Origin: Chrysochromulina tobinii
Lineage: Eukaryota > Haptophyta > Prymnesiales > Chrysochromulinaceae
Assembly (NCBI GenBank): GCA_001275005.1
Contig: JWZX01003339.1
Coordinates: 1-60,223 of the forward strand
DNA length: 60,223 nucleotides
Direction: 5' to 3'
The position numbers were made by a program, and so were the translations under genes. The notes below the pieces were generated by a model. It was not told the origin of the DNA, made no database searches, and saw nothing but the letters and a program-made list of their open reading frames with translations. This document shows, in pieces, positions 48,377 through 59,200 of the stretch. How positions within the stretch are numbered: the first letter of the stretch is position 1; the number at the start of each line of letters is the position of its first letter.

Positions 48377-48943
48377 GACGTGTGCGAAAGCATCAAGATT
48401 TGAAGGCGAACAAGCGTGTAGCGTGCGGTAAATGTTGGGATGCACAAAATGTGGGGATCCTTGTTCTTGAGCTGTGAGCGAACAAGCTGTAGAAAGGGCG
48501 GGGGTGCGGGTGGAGCGGTAGTAGAAAAGCTTGTCTTTTGTCCCGGAGCGGTAGTAGGCCGAGCGCGGCGTGCGGTGTGCTTGATGATTGTGGAGTGCGA
48601 CCGTATTGTGGAGAGAGTTATTTATTTTTGGCGACGGAGAGGGGATCATTCTCGTCACGGGCTAACCACAAACCAGTCGATTCGACCGCAGTCGAGTGCG
48701 CAGAGGAAGTGGTGCGGTCTGGCGTCCCAGGTCCGCTCACGTCACCGTCCGGTCCGGTCGATCCACGATCGTCGTCCATGTGCACGTCGCGTCACGCGGC
48801 CGCCGCGCTGGACGGGCGGCGACGGGGACCAGACTGAATCGCGGGTAAGGTTACTGAGTTACTTTTTTGGACACGACGTGGAACGTGTGGCGACTTGTTC
48901 AAAGACTTCTCGCTTCCAAATTCGGACACCACAGTCCGAACGC
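48377..48943. other. Convergent intergenic region
   Basis: The 3' flanks of the LRR fusion (plus) and the RING gene (minus). No gene or clear repeat is seen. Confidence 0.5.
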
Positions 48944-50087
48944 TCAGCGCGCGAGTCGCGCGGCACCTTGGATGAGAATCTGCGTCGTGAAGAGCACTGT
49001 GAACACGCCGAGAAACGTGACGACGAACACTTGCAGCAGCTGTGCAGGCAGCCTGGCGAATAACCTCGAGGCCACACCCAACATACGATCGGCCTGCTGC
49101 GCCATCGTCTGCGCCAACGAGGCACCGTCGGGCTCAGCGGCTACCGCAGCAGCGGCCGCCGCCTCGGCCGCAGCCAGTTCGTCAAAGAAATGGCGAAAGG
49201 TGACCACAAAGACGACGGCGACGAGCATCAGCCACGCGAGCAAGAAGAGTATGGACGTGTTTCGAAGGAGATCTCCTGCTAGGATTCTGACGGCACGCAC
49301 AGGTTCCGCAGGTAAACCTTCTAGTGGCGGCGGTGGCACCGCGCCAGCAGCCTGTCTGATGGCGCGCCAGATCTCGCGTTCAAGCTGCAGAAACTGCTGG
49401 ACGCCCAGCCGTTGAACGAGCGCGCCGAGGATTACACTTGAGATCAGGGACGCTACCGTAATAAATGAGGTTCCCTCAATGGCGTAGACGGAAGTGTATC
49501 CATAGATCGTCAGCAGATTCGAGGAGGCAGCGTAGCTGTAGATCGTCAGCAATCCCAGGATCGAAATCGCTGCGACGACGATGCCGATGCTACCGAGCAG
49601 CCTCGCACCGTCGGGCTCTTCACCAGCAGCCTCGCGCCGTAAATGCGTAAGTACACGCTGCAGCGAGTACGGTGCCTCCACTGTTCGGCAGAAGGAGACG
49701 GGTCGCTCAAGTTGCAGCATCTGACGCCTACTCGCGATTAGCACCGAATGCGCGTGCTCGGCGGCATCGCGAAGAGCGAAGGAGAGCACGGCATGCGTGA
49801 TCCTCGTGTTGCAGGATGGGCAGCGCGTGTTGCCAAGGTTGAGCCAGAGGCTAAGACAGTGACAGCAGGTGCTGTGGCCACAGGGCTGTGGACGAGCGAT
49901 GCAGCAGAATGTCAACACTGATAGCAAGGAGAACTCTTCAGGCTCGAGGGCGGCAGCGGCGCACCACAACGGTGACGGGGTCCACGAATATTTCCAGGCA
50001 CACAGAGCATGTGAAGACGTCAGAGTTGGCTCCGGTGGGGTCGTTTTCTACGCGGGTCTCATTAGAACTCCTAGCCTTCGCCGCCAT
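48944..50087 (-). CDS. Membrane-anchored RING-type E3 ubiquitin ligase, two exons
   Basis: Exon 1 (50087-49968, 40 codons) and exon 2 (49885-48944) are separated by an 82-bp GT-AG intron (acceptor CGTCCACAG). Joining them restores a complete RING split at the intron: CSVCLEIFVDPVTV from exon 1, then PCGHSTCCHC and CPSC from exon 2. Without exon 1 the first Cys pair would be missing, and the exon 2 frame upstream has no ATG. The total is 353 residues. Four hydrophobic helices follow (IGIVVAAISILGLLTIYSY; FITVASLISSVILGALV; ILFLLAWLMLVAVVFVVTF; VFVVTFLGVFTVLFTT), with an Ala-rich helix between the third and fourth. I infer a membrane-localised E3. It is head-to-head with the S28 peptidase, with about 200 bp between the starts. 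Confidence 0.82.
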
Positions 50088-50290
50088 CGAAGCGCGCTCC
50101 CGTACAGTACTGTACACGTAAGCAGCACAGCCGTGAAAACAACATCCCGTTTTTCACTGTGTTGAGCGTTCGAGAGTGTGAATGTCTTGGTCAATTTTCA
50201 GAGAAAACTTAGACCTTCTTGCCGGTGTTTTTGACGTCATGTTTTGACCATTCACATGCTGGTCTTCATCACGCAGAAGTCCCTTCCGTC

Positions 50291-52253
50291 ATGTTGAGAA
50301 GCTTGTTCGCCTGCCTCGCTCTACCGCCGTGGTGGCTGGGCGACCCTACCTACGTAGGCGCCATGCGCAAAGCCCTCGCTGGTTCTACTCAGGTCCGTGG
50401 GACGGAGGCTTATTTCGACAGCCAGCCGCTCGATCACATGGCTCCGAACGACATTCGCCTCGCGCACACATGGTCACAGCGATACTTTGAAGATCTGTCG
50501 CTCTGGCGTGGCCCTGGATATCCAGTCTTCCTCGCTCTCGGCGGCGAGGGTCCAGAGTACGGCGCACCAGGCGGCCTCCAGAGGGAACTCGCGGAGCAGC
50601 ACGGTGCAGCGCTCATCACGCTGGAGCATCGCTTCTACGGCAAGAGCAGGCCGACGGCAAACATGTCAGCCACCAACCTGCGCTACCTCTCTTCCGAGCT
50701 GGCGCTCGCAGATGCGACCACATTCATCCAGTGGTGGGGCGAGCAGCACGCGTCGACCACCTCGAGCTGGATCGCATGGGGTGGCTCGTATTCGGGGCAG
50801 CTTGCAGCGTGGCTACGGCTTCGCTACCCGACCTCGGTGATCGGGTCCGTGGCCTACAGTGCCCCTGTGCTGTCCAAGTTCGACTTTTGGGAGTACGATG
50901 CCGTCTGCACAAACGTCCTCACGGCCCGTGCGCTTGTGGTGCTGCTCGAATCGAGTGCCTTCGAGTGCCAACCAACGCGCCCTCTGGTGCCCTAAAGCGT
51001 CCTCGGTTCGAATCTCGGTTCCTCTCGTCCCGAATCTCGGTTCATCTCGTCTCGAATCTCGGTTCATCTCGTCTCGAATCTCGCAGTCGGCGGCGCCGGG
51101 TGCTCGAAGCGCCTGACCGACGCCTACTCGCAGGCCGTGAGCGCGCTGGCCGAGGGCGCCCCGCCTTCAGCTCGCGAGCAGGCCATTCGGCTACTCAAGG
51201 CGTGCGAGCGGCCCAATTCGACCGACGACGTCGCCATCCTTCTCGGCTCGGCGATGGGCGTCGTGCAGTCTCTCGTGCAATACAACAATGTGGGCAGCGC
51301 ACACGATGTCGGCTCGTTCTGTGCGGCGGGTGAACGAGCCGCCAAAGCAGGCGCGACCGCGCTAGAGGCATTTGGCGCGCAGCTCGACGAAACTTCCGAG
51401 AAGCAATGCCTAGTCTCGACGCTCGATACGTACATGAAACCGCTGTACGACGTCTCTTTCGACACAGGCAAATCTGAGTGCATGCTGACTGCCTCTGAGT
51501 GCATGCTGATTGCGGCTGTACGACGTCTCTTTCGACACAGGCAAATCTGATGGCCTCTGATTGCCTCTGCTGGCCTTGGCTTGCCTCTGATGGCCTCTGA
51601 TGGCCTCTGATGGCCTCTGATGGCCTCTGATGGCCTCTGATGGCCTCTGATGGCCTCTGTTGGCCTCTGATGGCCTCTGATGGCCTCTGCTGGCCTTGGC
51701 TGGCCTTGGCTTGCCTTCGAGGGCTTGTGATGACCTCTGATTGCCTCCCTCAACAGGCACGCCGACCATCCGCCAGTTTTACTACCAGCTGTGCAATGAG
51801 TTTGGACAGAATACTTGCGAACCGGGCGACAAGGGATGCGCAGAGGGCGTGCAGCCGATGCCTCCACCAACGGTCTTTGCGCCCATCGCCCACGGAGACC
51901 TCACACAGCCCAATACACTGTGCATCGGCCTGTACAACGTGACGCGCACCGCGCCGGCGCTGTGGAGCAATCGGCAGCGCGGCTGGACGAATGTGGCTCA
52001 AGGCGGGCGTGATCTGCGCGCGAGCTCGATCCTCTTCGTCAACGGGCGCAACGACCCTTACAGTAGCGTCTCAGTGCTGCCCGAGCAGCTCAGCTTTCAG
52101 CAAGCCATGGGCGGGCTTCGCTCTGTGGCCATCGCGAACGCGTCGCACTGTGCGGGCATGGAGCGGACTAGCAGTGCAGATCCTCCAGAGCTGGCCGCGG
52201 CCAAGGCCGAGGTGGGCAAGGCCGTCCGCAGCTGGCTTGCTCTTGAGGCGTAG
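50291..52253 (+). CDS. Serine carboxypeptidase of family S28 (PRCP/DPP7/TSSP-like), three exons
   Basis: Secreted or lysosomal peptidase cleaving after proline in known members. Exons 50291-50927, 51087-51467 and 51757-52253 keep phase and give 504 residues, the usual family length. There is a signal-like N-terminus (MLRSLFACLALPPWW) and FDSQPLDH near the start. Nucleophile Ser166 is in GGSYSG, with EHRFYGKS before it; Asp439 is in NGRNDPY and His470 in NASHCAG. Intron 1 is GT-AG (GTGCGC...CTCGCAG) with tandem TCTCGGTTCATCTCG repeats. Intron 2 begins GCAAAT and is best read as a GC-AG intron (ACAG|GCAAAT...CAACAG). It contains a copy of the end of exon 2 and a decamer minisatellite. The exact donor of intron 1 is chosen by phase and family pattern. 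Confidence 0.88.
50995..51086 (+). repeat. Tandem repeat of about 22 bp inside S28 intron 1
   Basis: Four imperfect copies of a unit containing CGAATCTCGGTTCATCTCGTCT lie in the 3' half of the intron and run up to the acceptor CTCGCAG, so the repeat itself provides the end of the intron. Confidence 0.75.
51468..51756 (+). repeat. S28 intron 2: exon-end copy plus TGATGGCCTC minisatellite
   Basis: The last part of exon 2 plus the donor (CTGTACGACGTCTCTTTCGA, then 15 nt) is copied at about 51515-51549 inside the intron. From about 51547 a decamer TGATGGCCTC (variants TTGCCTTGGC) is repeated about 15 times to about 51740, before CCCTCAACAG. Confidence 0.85.
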
Positions 52254-52666
52254 ATGGCGTAGAAGGTGGGCAAGGCCGTCCACAGCAGCAGCAGGGGGAG
52301 CCGAGGGGCTCTGTCTCAGAGCGGCTCCTGATGTTCACGCACTGAGACTCCAGTTGAGGCTTTTTTTGACATGCAAAGATTAGATGCAATCATTTGGCAG
52401 TTAAGGTAGTCCGCTTATGGTGGGCATGGGGCGAAACCTGATCTCCAAAATCACGTGTCCACCCTCCAGCACCCGCGACGCTTCAGCGCTCGTCTCTCGA
52501 ATTGCGTCGATCTCTCGCTCAATTCGGTCTTTTCTACGGACCTTTCATAGGCCGAAGATAAGGTCTGCTCGGGGTTAATTCACCCCGGTCCCTTTAATGG
52601 ACCGAAACTGAGATCGCATGCTTAGTTTGGCTCGACAACCTTTAATTTTCAATCGAAGCCCTCGGC
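52254..52666. other. Intergenic between S28 peptidase and ankyrin kinase
   Basis: GGTGGGCAAGGCCGTCC near the end of the peptidase coding region (52217) recurs just after the stop (52266). The rest is the AT-richer leader of the kinase gene, with TTTAATTTTCAATC shortly before the ATG. No gene is seen. Confidence 0.5.
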
Positions 52667-55600
52667 ATGGACGCGATGGTCGATGCGCTCCGGCGCGGCG
52701 ACGAGTCCAAGGCCGTGGGCCTCATTGACAGCATCGAAGGAGCGGTCCAACTCGGGAAATGCCTGCTGATTGCTAGTGAGACAGGTCACCCTACGTGCAC
52801 GAGGCTGCTGCTCGCCGCCCACGCCGTTGTCGACCAGGCAGCCAGCAATGACGCCACGCCTCTGTACGTCGCCTGCGGCAAAGGCCACGACGGCTGCGTG
52901 CAGCTGCTGCTCGCCGCCCACGCCGCCGTCGACGAGGCAGCCAGCAACGGCGGTACGCCTCTGTATGCCGCCTGCATCAACGACCACGGCGGCTGCGTGC
53001 GGCTGCTGCTCGCCGCCCACGCGGCCATCGACCAGGCAGACCGCAACGGCGCCACGCCTCTGTACGTCGCCTGCGACAAAGACCATGGCGGCTGCGTGCG
53101 GCTGCTGCTCGCCGCCCACGCGGCCATCGACCAGGCAGCCATCAACGGCGGTTCGCCTCTGATCGCCGCCTGCATCAAGGGCCACGGCGACTGCACGCAG
53201 CTGCTGCTCGCCGCCCACGCCACCATCGACCAGGCAGACGGCAACGGCGGTACGCCTCTGTATGCCGCCTGCATCAACGACCACGGCGACTGCGTGCGGC
53301 TGCTGCTCGCCGCCCACGCGGCCATCGACCAGGCAGCCAGCAATGACGCCACGCCTCTGTACGTCGCCTGCGGCAAAGGCCACGACGGCTGCGTGCGGCT
53401 GCTGCTCGCCGCCCACGCCGCCGTCGACGAGGCAGCCAGCAACGGTGGTACACCTCTGTACGCCGCCTGCATCAAAGGCCACGGCGGCTGCGTGCGGCTG
53501 CTGCTCGCCGCCCACGCGGCCATCGATCAGGCAGACCGCAACGGCGCCACGCCTCTGTATGCCGCCTGCGGCAAAGGACACGGCGACTGCGTGCGGCTGC
53601 TGCTCGCCGCCCACGCGGCCATCGACCAGGCAGCCAGCAACGGTTGCACGCCTCTGATCGCCGCCTGCGACAAAGGCCACGACGACTGCGTGCAGCTGCT
53701 GCTCGACGCCCACGCCGACGTCGACAAGTTAACCAGTGACGGCGTCACGCCTCTGTACGCCGCCTGCATCAACGGACACGGCGGCTGCGTGCAGCTGCTG
53801 CTCGCCGCCCACGCCGTCGTCGACCAGGCAGACATCAACGGCACCACGCCACTGATCAATGCTTGTACCGCGGGCTCGATGGACATAGTCAAGCTGCTCG
53901 TGCATGCTGGCGCACGCATCGACTTGCGATCTGCTTCCGGGACAGCTCTCGATGTCGCAGAGGCTCGAGGCCACAAAGTCATCGCAAGATTCCTGCGCAG
54001 CAGGCGCCGCGCACCTGCGTCTATTCTTGCGGTCGCTCCGGTGTCGATTGCGGAGCGTGCGGCAGCCGAGCGGGCAGCCGAGCTTGCCGCTGCGGCTCTG
54101 TTGGCTGAAGAGGTGGCGGAGGGCGTGCACAAGCAGCAGGCGCAGAAGAAGAAAGCGAGCAAGAAAGCCAAAGCCAAGCAGGCAGGGGCGAGCGAGGCGA
54201 GAGCGCCAGTAGCGAGTGCGTCAGCGGCCGCGAGTGGCAGTGCCGAGGCGGACCAGGAGGTGTGGGCGGCGGCTGGCAACGAGGGCGTCGTGGGTCCCGC
54301 TCCTTCTGCCGCCGCTGACGACGTGCTGCGTGTGGCCATGGAGGCCGCGCAGTACGAGGGCTTGGTCGGTGCGATCGAGGAGCACCAAGCACTCGCAAGT
54401 GAGGGTGTTTTGGCGAAGGCGAGGGCGATGCGCGAGCGCTTGCACAAGAAGCGCAAGCAGGAGAGCCAGATGCTGCGTCGCAAGCACGCGGCGGAGATGG
54501 AGATGCAAGCCAGCCTGTCGAAGCTGTCACTGCACGAGGTCACACAGTCGCCGCCTGCCACAGGCTCAGCATCTGCAGCAGCGGCGCCAGCATCGGAGGC
54601 CCCTGAGGCACCCTCGGCGCCGCCTGCGGCCGTCGCCCTCACGCTCGCCGAGCTTGCAGCGGCGACGGACGGCTTTGGAGAGCAGAGGCTCATCGGCAGC
54701 GGCGGCTACGGCCGCGTCTTCACCGCAGATGCGCTGCCGTCGCTGCCGCTCTGGCGGCGCCACAAGCCCGTCGCCGTCAAGCGCGCCAAGTCGGGCTCGC
54801 ACGAGCTCGCCGACCTGCAGCGCGAGGTGAGTGTGCTGCAGCAGTGCAGTCACCCGCACGTGCTGCCGCTGCTCGGCTACTGTCTGGAGCACGGGGCGCC
54901 ACCGTGCCTCGTCTTCCCGCTGATGCGCGGCGGCAGCCTCGCAAATCGGCTGTGGCCGAGAGAGGCCGACCCCGAGCACTTGCGCCGCCTCGGCATCGGT
55001 GCGTCACTGAGCCCTCTGACGTGGCGCCAGCGCCTGCGCATCCTACGCCAGGCGACCGACGCGCTGCTCTACCTGCACACGCCAGTGCCTGGCGGCAAGG
55101 GTGCCGTCGTCCATCGCGACTTCAAGCCCGAGAACATCCTGCTTGACGATGAGCTCAACGCCTACCTCGCGGATACGGGCTTCGCCAAGATGGACGCCGG
55201 GCCCGAGGCGTCGAAGATGAAGAGCGTGTCGAATGCGCTCTACCTGACCCGCGGATATCTGGACCCGAGCGTGGTTGAGGGCGGCGTGTACTCGGCTATG
55301 ACGGATGGCTGGGCGCTGGGCATCACGCTGCTCGTGGCACTTACCGGCCGCTCGCCCCTGAGCATCATCACTAAGTGCGAGGAGGACTTTGATGAGGACT
55401 TTGCGGACATCGTTGCAGCACAGCTTGCTGACGCTACTGCTGGCTGGCCGCCACATGCGGTGGCGGCATTCAAGGACCTTGTCCGGTCTGCCGCTTCGGG
55501 TCTGTGCCACGGCAGTGTGCGGAAGAGGCTCACGGTAGCCGCCGCGCTGGCAACGCTCACTAGCCTGGCTAAGGAGGATGGGAGGAGTGGCACAGGCCGC

Positions 55601-56017
55601 GGCGCGCTCGACGGTTCGGTGCTTTCAAGCTCGGAACGGACTGCGAGCACAGCGGCTGGCTACGTGCCCACGCCGCTCTCGATGCAGGTGCGTGAGATGC
55701 GCAAGGGCTCTGATGCGCACAAGGGCATCAAGGACAACATGCTGCTCGCGTTCGGCAGCGTGATGTCTCGACTCGACGTCATCTATGCGGGAAAGGCGCC
55801 CGAGGGCTTTGAGGAGCGCATCAACTATTGGCATCGCGAGTGTGGCATGCGGACCGACCTGAAAGTTCGGTTGCACTCGCTCCGCATTTGGGCGAATGCC
55901 GCGCGCCATTTCGACGACGATCGGTGGCGCCGCGATGGCCCACGGGGCGAGGCGGAGGCGTCGCAGCTAGTGTCCGCGGTGAAGACGGCGCTCGAGGCGC
56001 TCGAGTGTACACGTTGA
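52667..56017 (+). CDS. Ankyrin-repeat protein kinase (IRAK/Pelle-RLK-like)
   Basis: 1,116 residues without introns. Residues about 35-440 are twelve 33-residue ankyrin repeats (NGGTPLYAACIKGHGGCVRL) whose DNA is nearly identical between copies. A Lys/Ala-rich linker follows (about 445-650). The kinase domain (about 658-975) has the Gly loop GSGGYGRVF, VAVK Lys (about 704), the catalytic loop HRDFKPEN and an RLK/IRAK-like architecture (LAELAAATDGF before it). The DFG motif reads DTG (ADTGFAK). Asp is retained, so activity is plausible. The C-terminal 110 residues (INYWHRECGM, then LHSLRIWANAARHFDDDRW) are a helical module I associate with haptophyte proteins. I infer signalling through ankyrin-mediated binding. 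Confidence 0.88.
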   Translation: MDAMVDALRRGDESKAVGLIDSIEGAVQLGKCLLIASETGHPTCTRLLLAAHAVVDQAASNDATPLYVACGKGHDGCVQLLLAAHAAVDEAASNGGTPLYAACINDHGGCVRLLLAAHAAIDQADRNGATPLYVACDKDHGGCVRLLLAAHAAIDQAAINGGSPLIAACIKGHGDCTQLLLAAHATIDQADGNGGTPLYAACINDHGDCVRLLLAAHAAIDQAASNDATPLYVACGKGHDGCVRLLLAAHAAVDEAASNGGTPLYAACIKGHGGCVRLLLAAHAAIDQADRNGATPLYAACGKGHGDCVRLLLAAHAAIDQAASNGCTPLIAACDKGHDDCVQLLLDAHADVDKLTSDGVTPLYAACINGHGGCVQLLLAAHAVVDQADINGTTPLINACTAGSMDIVKLLVHAGARIDLRSASGTALDVAEARGHKVIARFLRSRRRAPASILAVAPVSIAERAAAERAAELAAAALLAEEVAEGVHKQQAQKKKASKKAKAKQAGASEARAPVASASAAASGSAEADQEVWAAAGNEGVVGPAPSAAADDVLRVAMEAAQYEGLVGAIEEHQALASEGVLAKARAMRERLHKKRKQESQMLRRKHAAEMEMQASLSKLSLHEVTQSPPATGSASAAAAPASEAPEAPSAPPAAVALTLAELAAATDGFGEQRLIGSGGYGRVFTADALPSLPLWRRHKPVAVKRAKSGSHELADLQREVSVLQQCSHPHVLPLLGYCLEHGAPPCLVFPLMRGGSLANRLWPREADPEHLRRLGIGASLSPLTWRQRLRILRQATDALLYLHTPVPGGKGAVVHRDFKPENILLDDELNAYLADTGFAKMDAGPEASKMKSVSNALYLTRGYLDPSVVEGGVYSAMTDGWALGITLLVALTGRSPLSIITKCEEDFDEDFADIVAAQLADATAGWPPHAVAAFKDLVRSAASGLCHGSVRKRLTVAAALATLTSLAKEDGRSGTGRGALDGSVLSSSERTASTAAGYVPTPLSMQVREMRKGSDAHKGIKDNMLLAFGSVMSRLDVIYAGKAPEGFEERINYWHRECGMRTDLKVRLHSLRIWANAARHFDDDRWRRDGPRGEAEASQLVSAVKTALEALECTR
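52840..53870 (+). repeat. 99-bp tandem ankyrin-coding repeats
   Basis: About ten consecutive 99-bp units share long identical runs (CTGCTGCTCGCCGCCCACGC in nearly every unit). This low divergence indicates recent expansion or ongoing conversion within the kinase gene. Confidence 0.85.
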
Positions 56018-56245
56018 GAGTGCTGGCGAGTGTAGCTCATCCGTACGGGTGTGCACGCAACGCGGAGGTGAGATGTTGTTGCGGGTGATGGATTTCATCG
56101 AAGGATGTATAGTTCGTTAATAACATTTCCCGGCTTGCACCGGACTCTCCCGTCTCCACCGCATACTTGACGCACAAGTGACCGGAGCATAGGCACTATC
56201 TTCACACCTGAGACCTTGTACACCTCCCACACGCACTGTACAGTT

Positions 56246-59200
56246 TCAAACTGAACCGGTAGGCCTGTTCCACGACGTCTCGCTCGTGCGCGCATTGTAG
56301 TAGTACGCGCCGGTCGGCCCCTGGGCTGCGTGCCAGTCGGGGGGCAGTTCGTTCACCCCGGGTGACGGCGGCAGGCCGGGTGGCGGCGGCAGCCCCTGAG
56401 GCATCGGCACGCACGCGGAGCGTAGGGAGGGCTGGTGGGGCAGGTACGGCTGGAGCTGCCCCTGCGTGGGCCGCTCGAGTGCCGCTTTGGAGCCCGCCGC
56501 CACCTGCGCCTGCACGTCGGCTACGTCAGCAGTATCGTCCAGTGAGAGGAAGTCCATGGCAAGCTCTGTGGTAGCCCTGTGGAAGTCCATGGCAGACTTG
56601 GACTCCAGCGCAGCCCTCTCGAAGACAGCCGCTTCGGCAATCTGCAGCTGCTTGGCGGCGGCGAACTTGGCCATCGCGGCGCGCTCGGCCGCCGTCATCG
56701 TGGTCGTCGCCGCAGCCGCAAGCGCCGTCGCTTGCTCCTCGGCCTGGTGCGCTGCCTGCTTCGCCTGAGCCGCCGCCGCGTCCGCCTGTTGCCGTCGCCC
56801 CATGGCGGCATTCGCCGCGGCTACGGCTTGACTCTCGACCAGGACCTTCTCCTCGGCGACGGCACGGGCGCTGAGACTCACCTTTTCGGCCTCGAAATAC
56901 GTGGTGGCGGCACTCTCGAGCTTTGCCTTGCCTTCGCGCGCCGCAGCCGCCGTGGCCGCCTCGGCCGAGACTTCGCCTTCGCCGACGTGCTGCGTCGTCG
57001 TCGCGCCCAATTGGGGCTTCACCCATGTCGTCTCACCCGTGCCCTTATTCACATAGTACGTGCCGCTCGACGGGTTGTGAACCTCCTCCCACCCCTCCTC
57101 GAGAGCGCCTCGGAGGGGGGGGGACGCCGTCGCGCTTGCCGCCTCCACCTCGGCCGCCGCTACGGCGCTCGCCGCCTCGGCCGCCTTGGTCGCCGCATCC
57201 GCTTGCACAGCGTATTGGGCCGAGGCGCTCGCTTTCGCAAGGGCGCTTGTCATCGCCTCGTACGCGTGCTGCGCAAGGGCGGCGCACCGTGACTCCTCAT
57301 GCGCCGCCTGCTCAGCCTTTGCCTTTGCCTTTGCCGCCGCCGCCTGCGCCGCTTGTGCCGTTTCGTATGCGGTGGCGTAGGCCGCATTCGCTCGTTCAAC
57401 CGCCGCCCTGAACTCTTCGGGTTGGGGCAAGGGCTTGATGGGGCGCTCCCAGACCGTTTCATCGGTCGTTTGGTTGCAATAGTACACCCCCTGCGGTGAG
57501 CGCACCTCTTGCCATCCCTCGCGCATCGTCGTGAATGGTTCAGCGGCGATGCGGGCTTCGGCCTCCTTGGCTGCGAGCTCAGCTTGTTTGGCTTGCTCCG
57601 CGACGGCGCGAGCCTGCGCCGCCGCCTGCGCCGCCTGCGCCACCTTCTGATCTGCCTCAGCCCCCGCCGTCCTTGCCGCTTGCACCGCCTGCTCCAGCCG
57701 AGCCTCCTCCTGCGCCGCGGCCGCCGCCTTTTGCTGCGCCTCGGTCGCCGCCTGCACCGCTGCGACTGCACGGCCGTTGGCTTCCGCTGCGGCGTTCGAC
57801 GCACGCTTCACGTTCGCCTCCGCCTCAGCTGCGGTCGGGGCGGGCTGCGTCGGCTTCTCCCAGGCCGTCTCGCCCGACGAGGGGTTGAAGTAGTACGTGC
57901 CACTCGGCCCAGCGACGATCTGCCACCCGTGGGCAAGGACCATCAGAGACGACTTCTCCGCTTGAGCCACGCTCTCGCTAAACTGGCGCTCCATCGACGC
58001 GGCGTGCTCCGCAGCGGCGCGGGCCTGATCGACCGCGCTTGTCGCCTGCTGCACTTTCGCCTCGAGCTGCTCAAGGTGAAGCCGCCCCGCCTGCGCTGCC
58101 TGCGCAAGCCTCGCCTCCGCCGCCGCCGCTGCCTCTGCCGCTTGGCGCGCGTCGCGTGCCTGGTGAGTCTTGGCTGCCGCCACCTTGGCAGCCTCCTCAA
58201 ATCGAAAACGAGTCGCCTGCAGCATCGAGTCTGCCTCAGCCGCGGTGGGTGCCTGGACCAAAGGAGGCTCCCACGTCGTCTCTCCCGAGGTTCGATGCGA
58301 AAAGTACACCCCCTGCGGCCCTCGCATCTCCTCCCACCCATTCGCGAGGATCTTCAGTGGCGTCGACGCCGCCTGCGCCGCCTGCGCCTCCCGTGCCCTC
58401 AGGGACGCCACTTGCGCCTTGGCCGCCTCCCTCGCCCTGTCGGCCATCTCCGCGTTCTGAACCGCCTCGTACATCTTCGCTTGGGCATTCCCGAGGGTCG
58501 ACTCGATGCGGCGCACCGCCTCCGCCATCTGTGCCTCCTCCTGAGCCGCTGTGCTCGCCGCGTGCGTCGCCTGCGCGAGCGACGCCGTCGCAATCTGCAG
58601 CCTCTGCTCCGACGCCGCGACAGACGCCGCCGCCACGGCGCCGTCCTTGAGAGACGCGCCGCCGCCGCCGCCGCCATCCTCCGTGGGCACTTGCCAGCTG
58701 GTCCGAGCGCTCGCCGCATGCGCGTAGTATGTGCCGCCGCTCGCTGGATCCACAAGGGCCCTCCAGCCTGGAGGTAGCGCGACCGGCCTCTCCCAGGCCG
58801 TCTGGGCACTCGCCGCGTGGTAGTAGTATGTCCCTTTCCCACTCGGGTCGGTCGCCTCTTGCCACCCCTCCGGCAGCCCGCCAGCAGCGCCAGCGGCGCC
58901 AGCGGCGCTCAGGTCGGGTCGGGGTGGACCAGGCCGCGCCGCCTGCGCCGCCTGCGCCTTCTCAAGCTGCTTCTGGGAGCAAGCCTCACTCGCCGCGCGC
59001 GCCTCTGCCACTGCTGTCAGCCTCGCCTCTTCTGCCTTTGGCACCCTCGCCCTCGCCGTCTCGTACTGTGTGCGCGCCATCTCGAGCGTCGACTGTGCCT
59101 CGGCCACCTCGGCTCTTGCGGCCGCCGCCGTCTGCTCCCAGGCCTGCTGCAACTCGCTCGCGGCCTGCACCTGTGCCGACGCGGATGCGATCGCCTGCGC

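Noticed and set aside
51000-51060. GGTTCGAATC strings resembling a tRNA T-loop
   Set aside because: They are part of a tandem repeat inside an intron; no acceptor stem, D-loop or anticodon arm can be formed around them.
51124-51870. Minus-strand frame with repeated AIRGHQRPSE units
   Set aside because: It is the antisense translation of the TGATGGCCTC minisatellite inside the S28 intron plus antisense exon sequence.
52649-53713. 354-codon minus-strand frame with a GGEQQPHA repeat
   Set aside because: Antisense shadow of the 99-bp ankyrin repeats.
57509-58777. 422-codon plus-strand frame
   Set aside because: Antisense to the WW-domain protein; Arg/Leu-rich composition without motifs.
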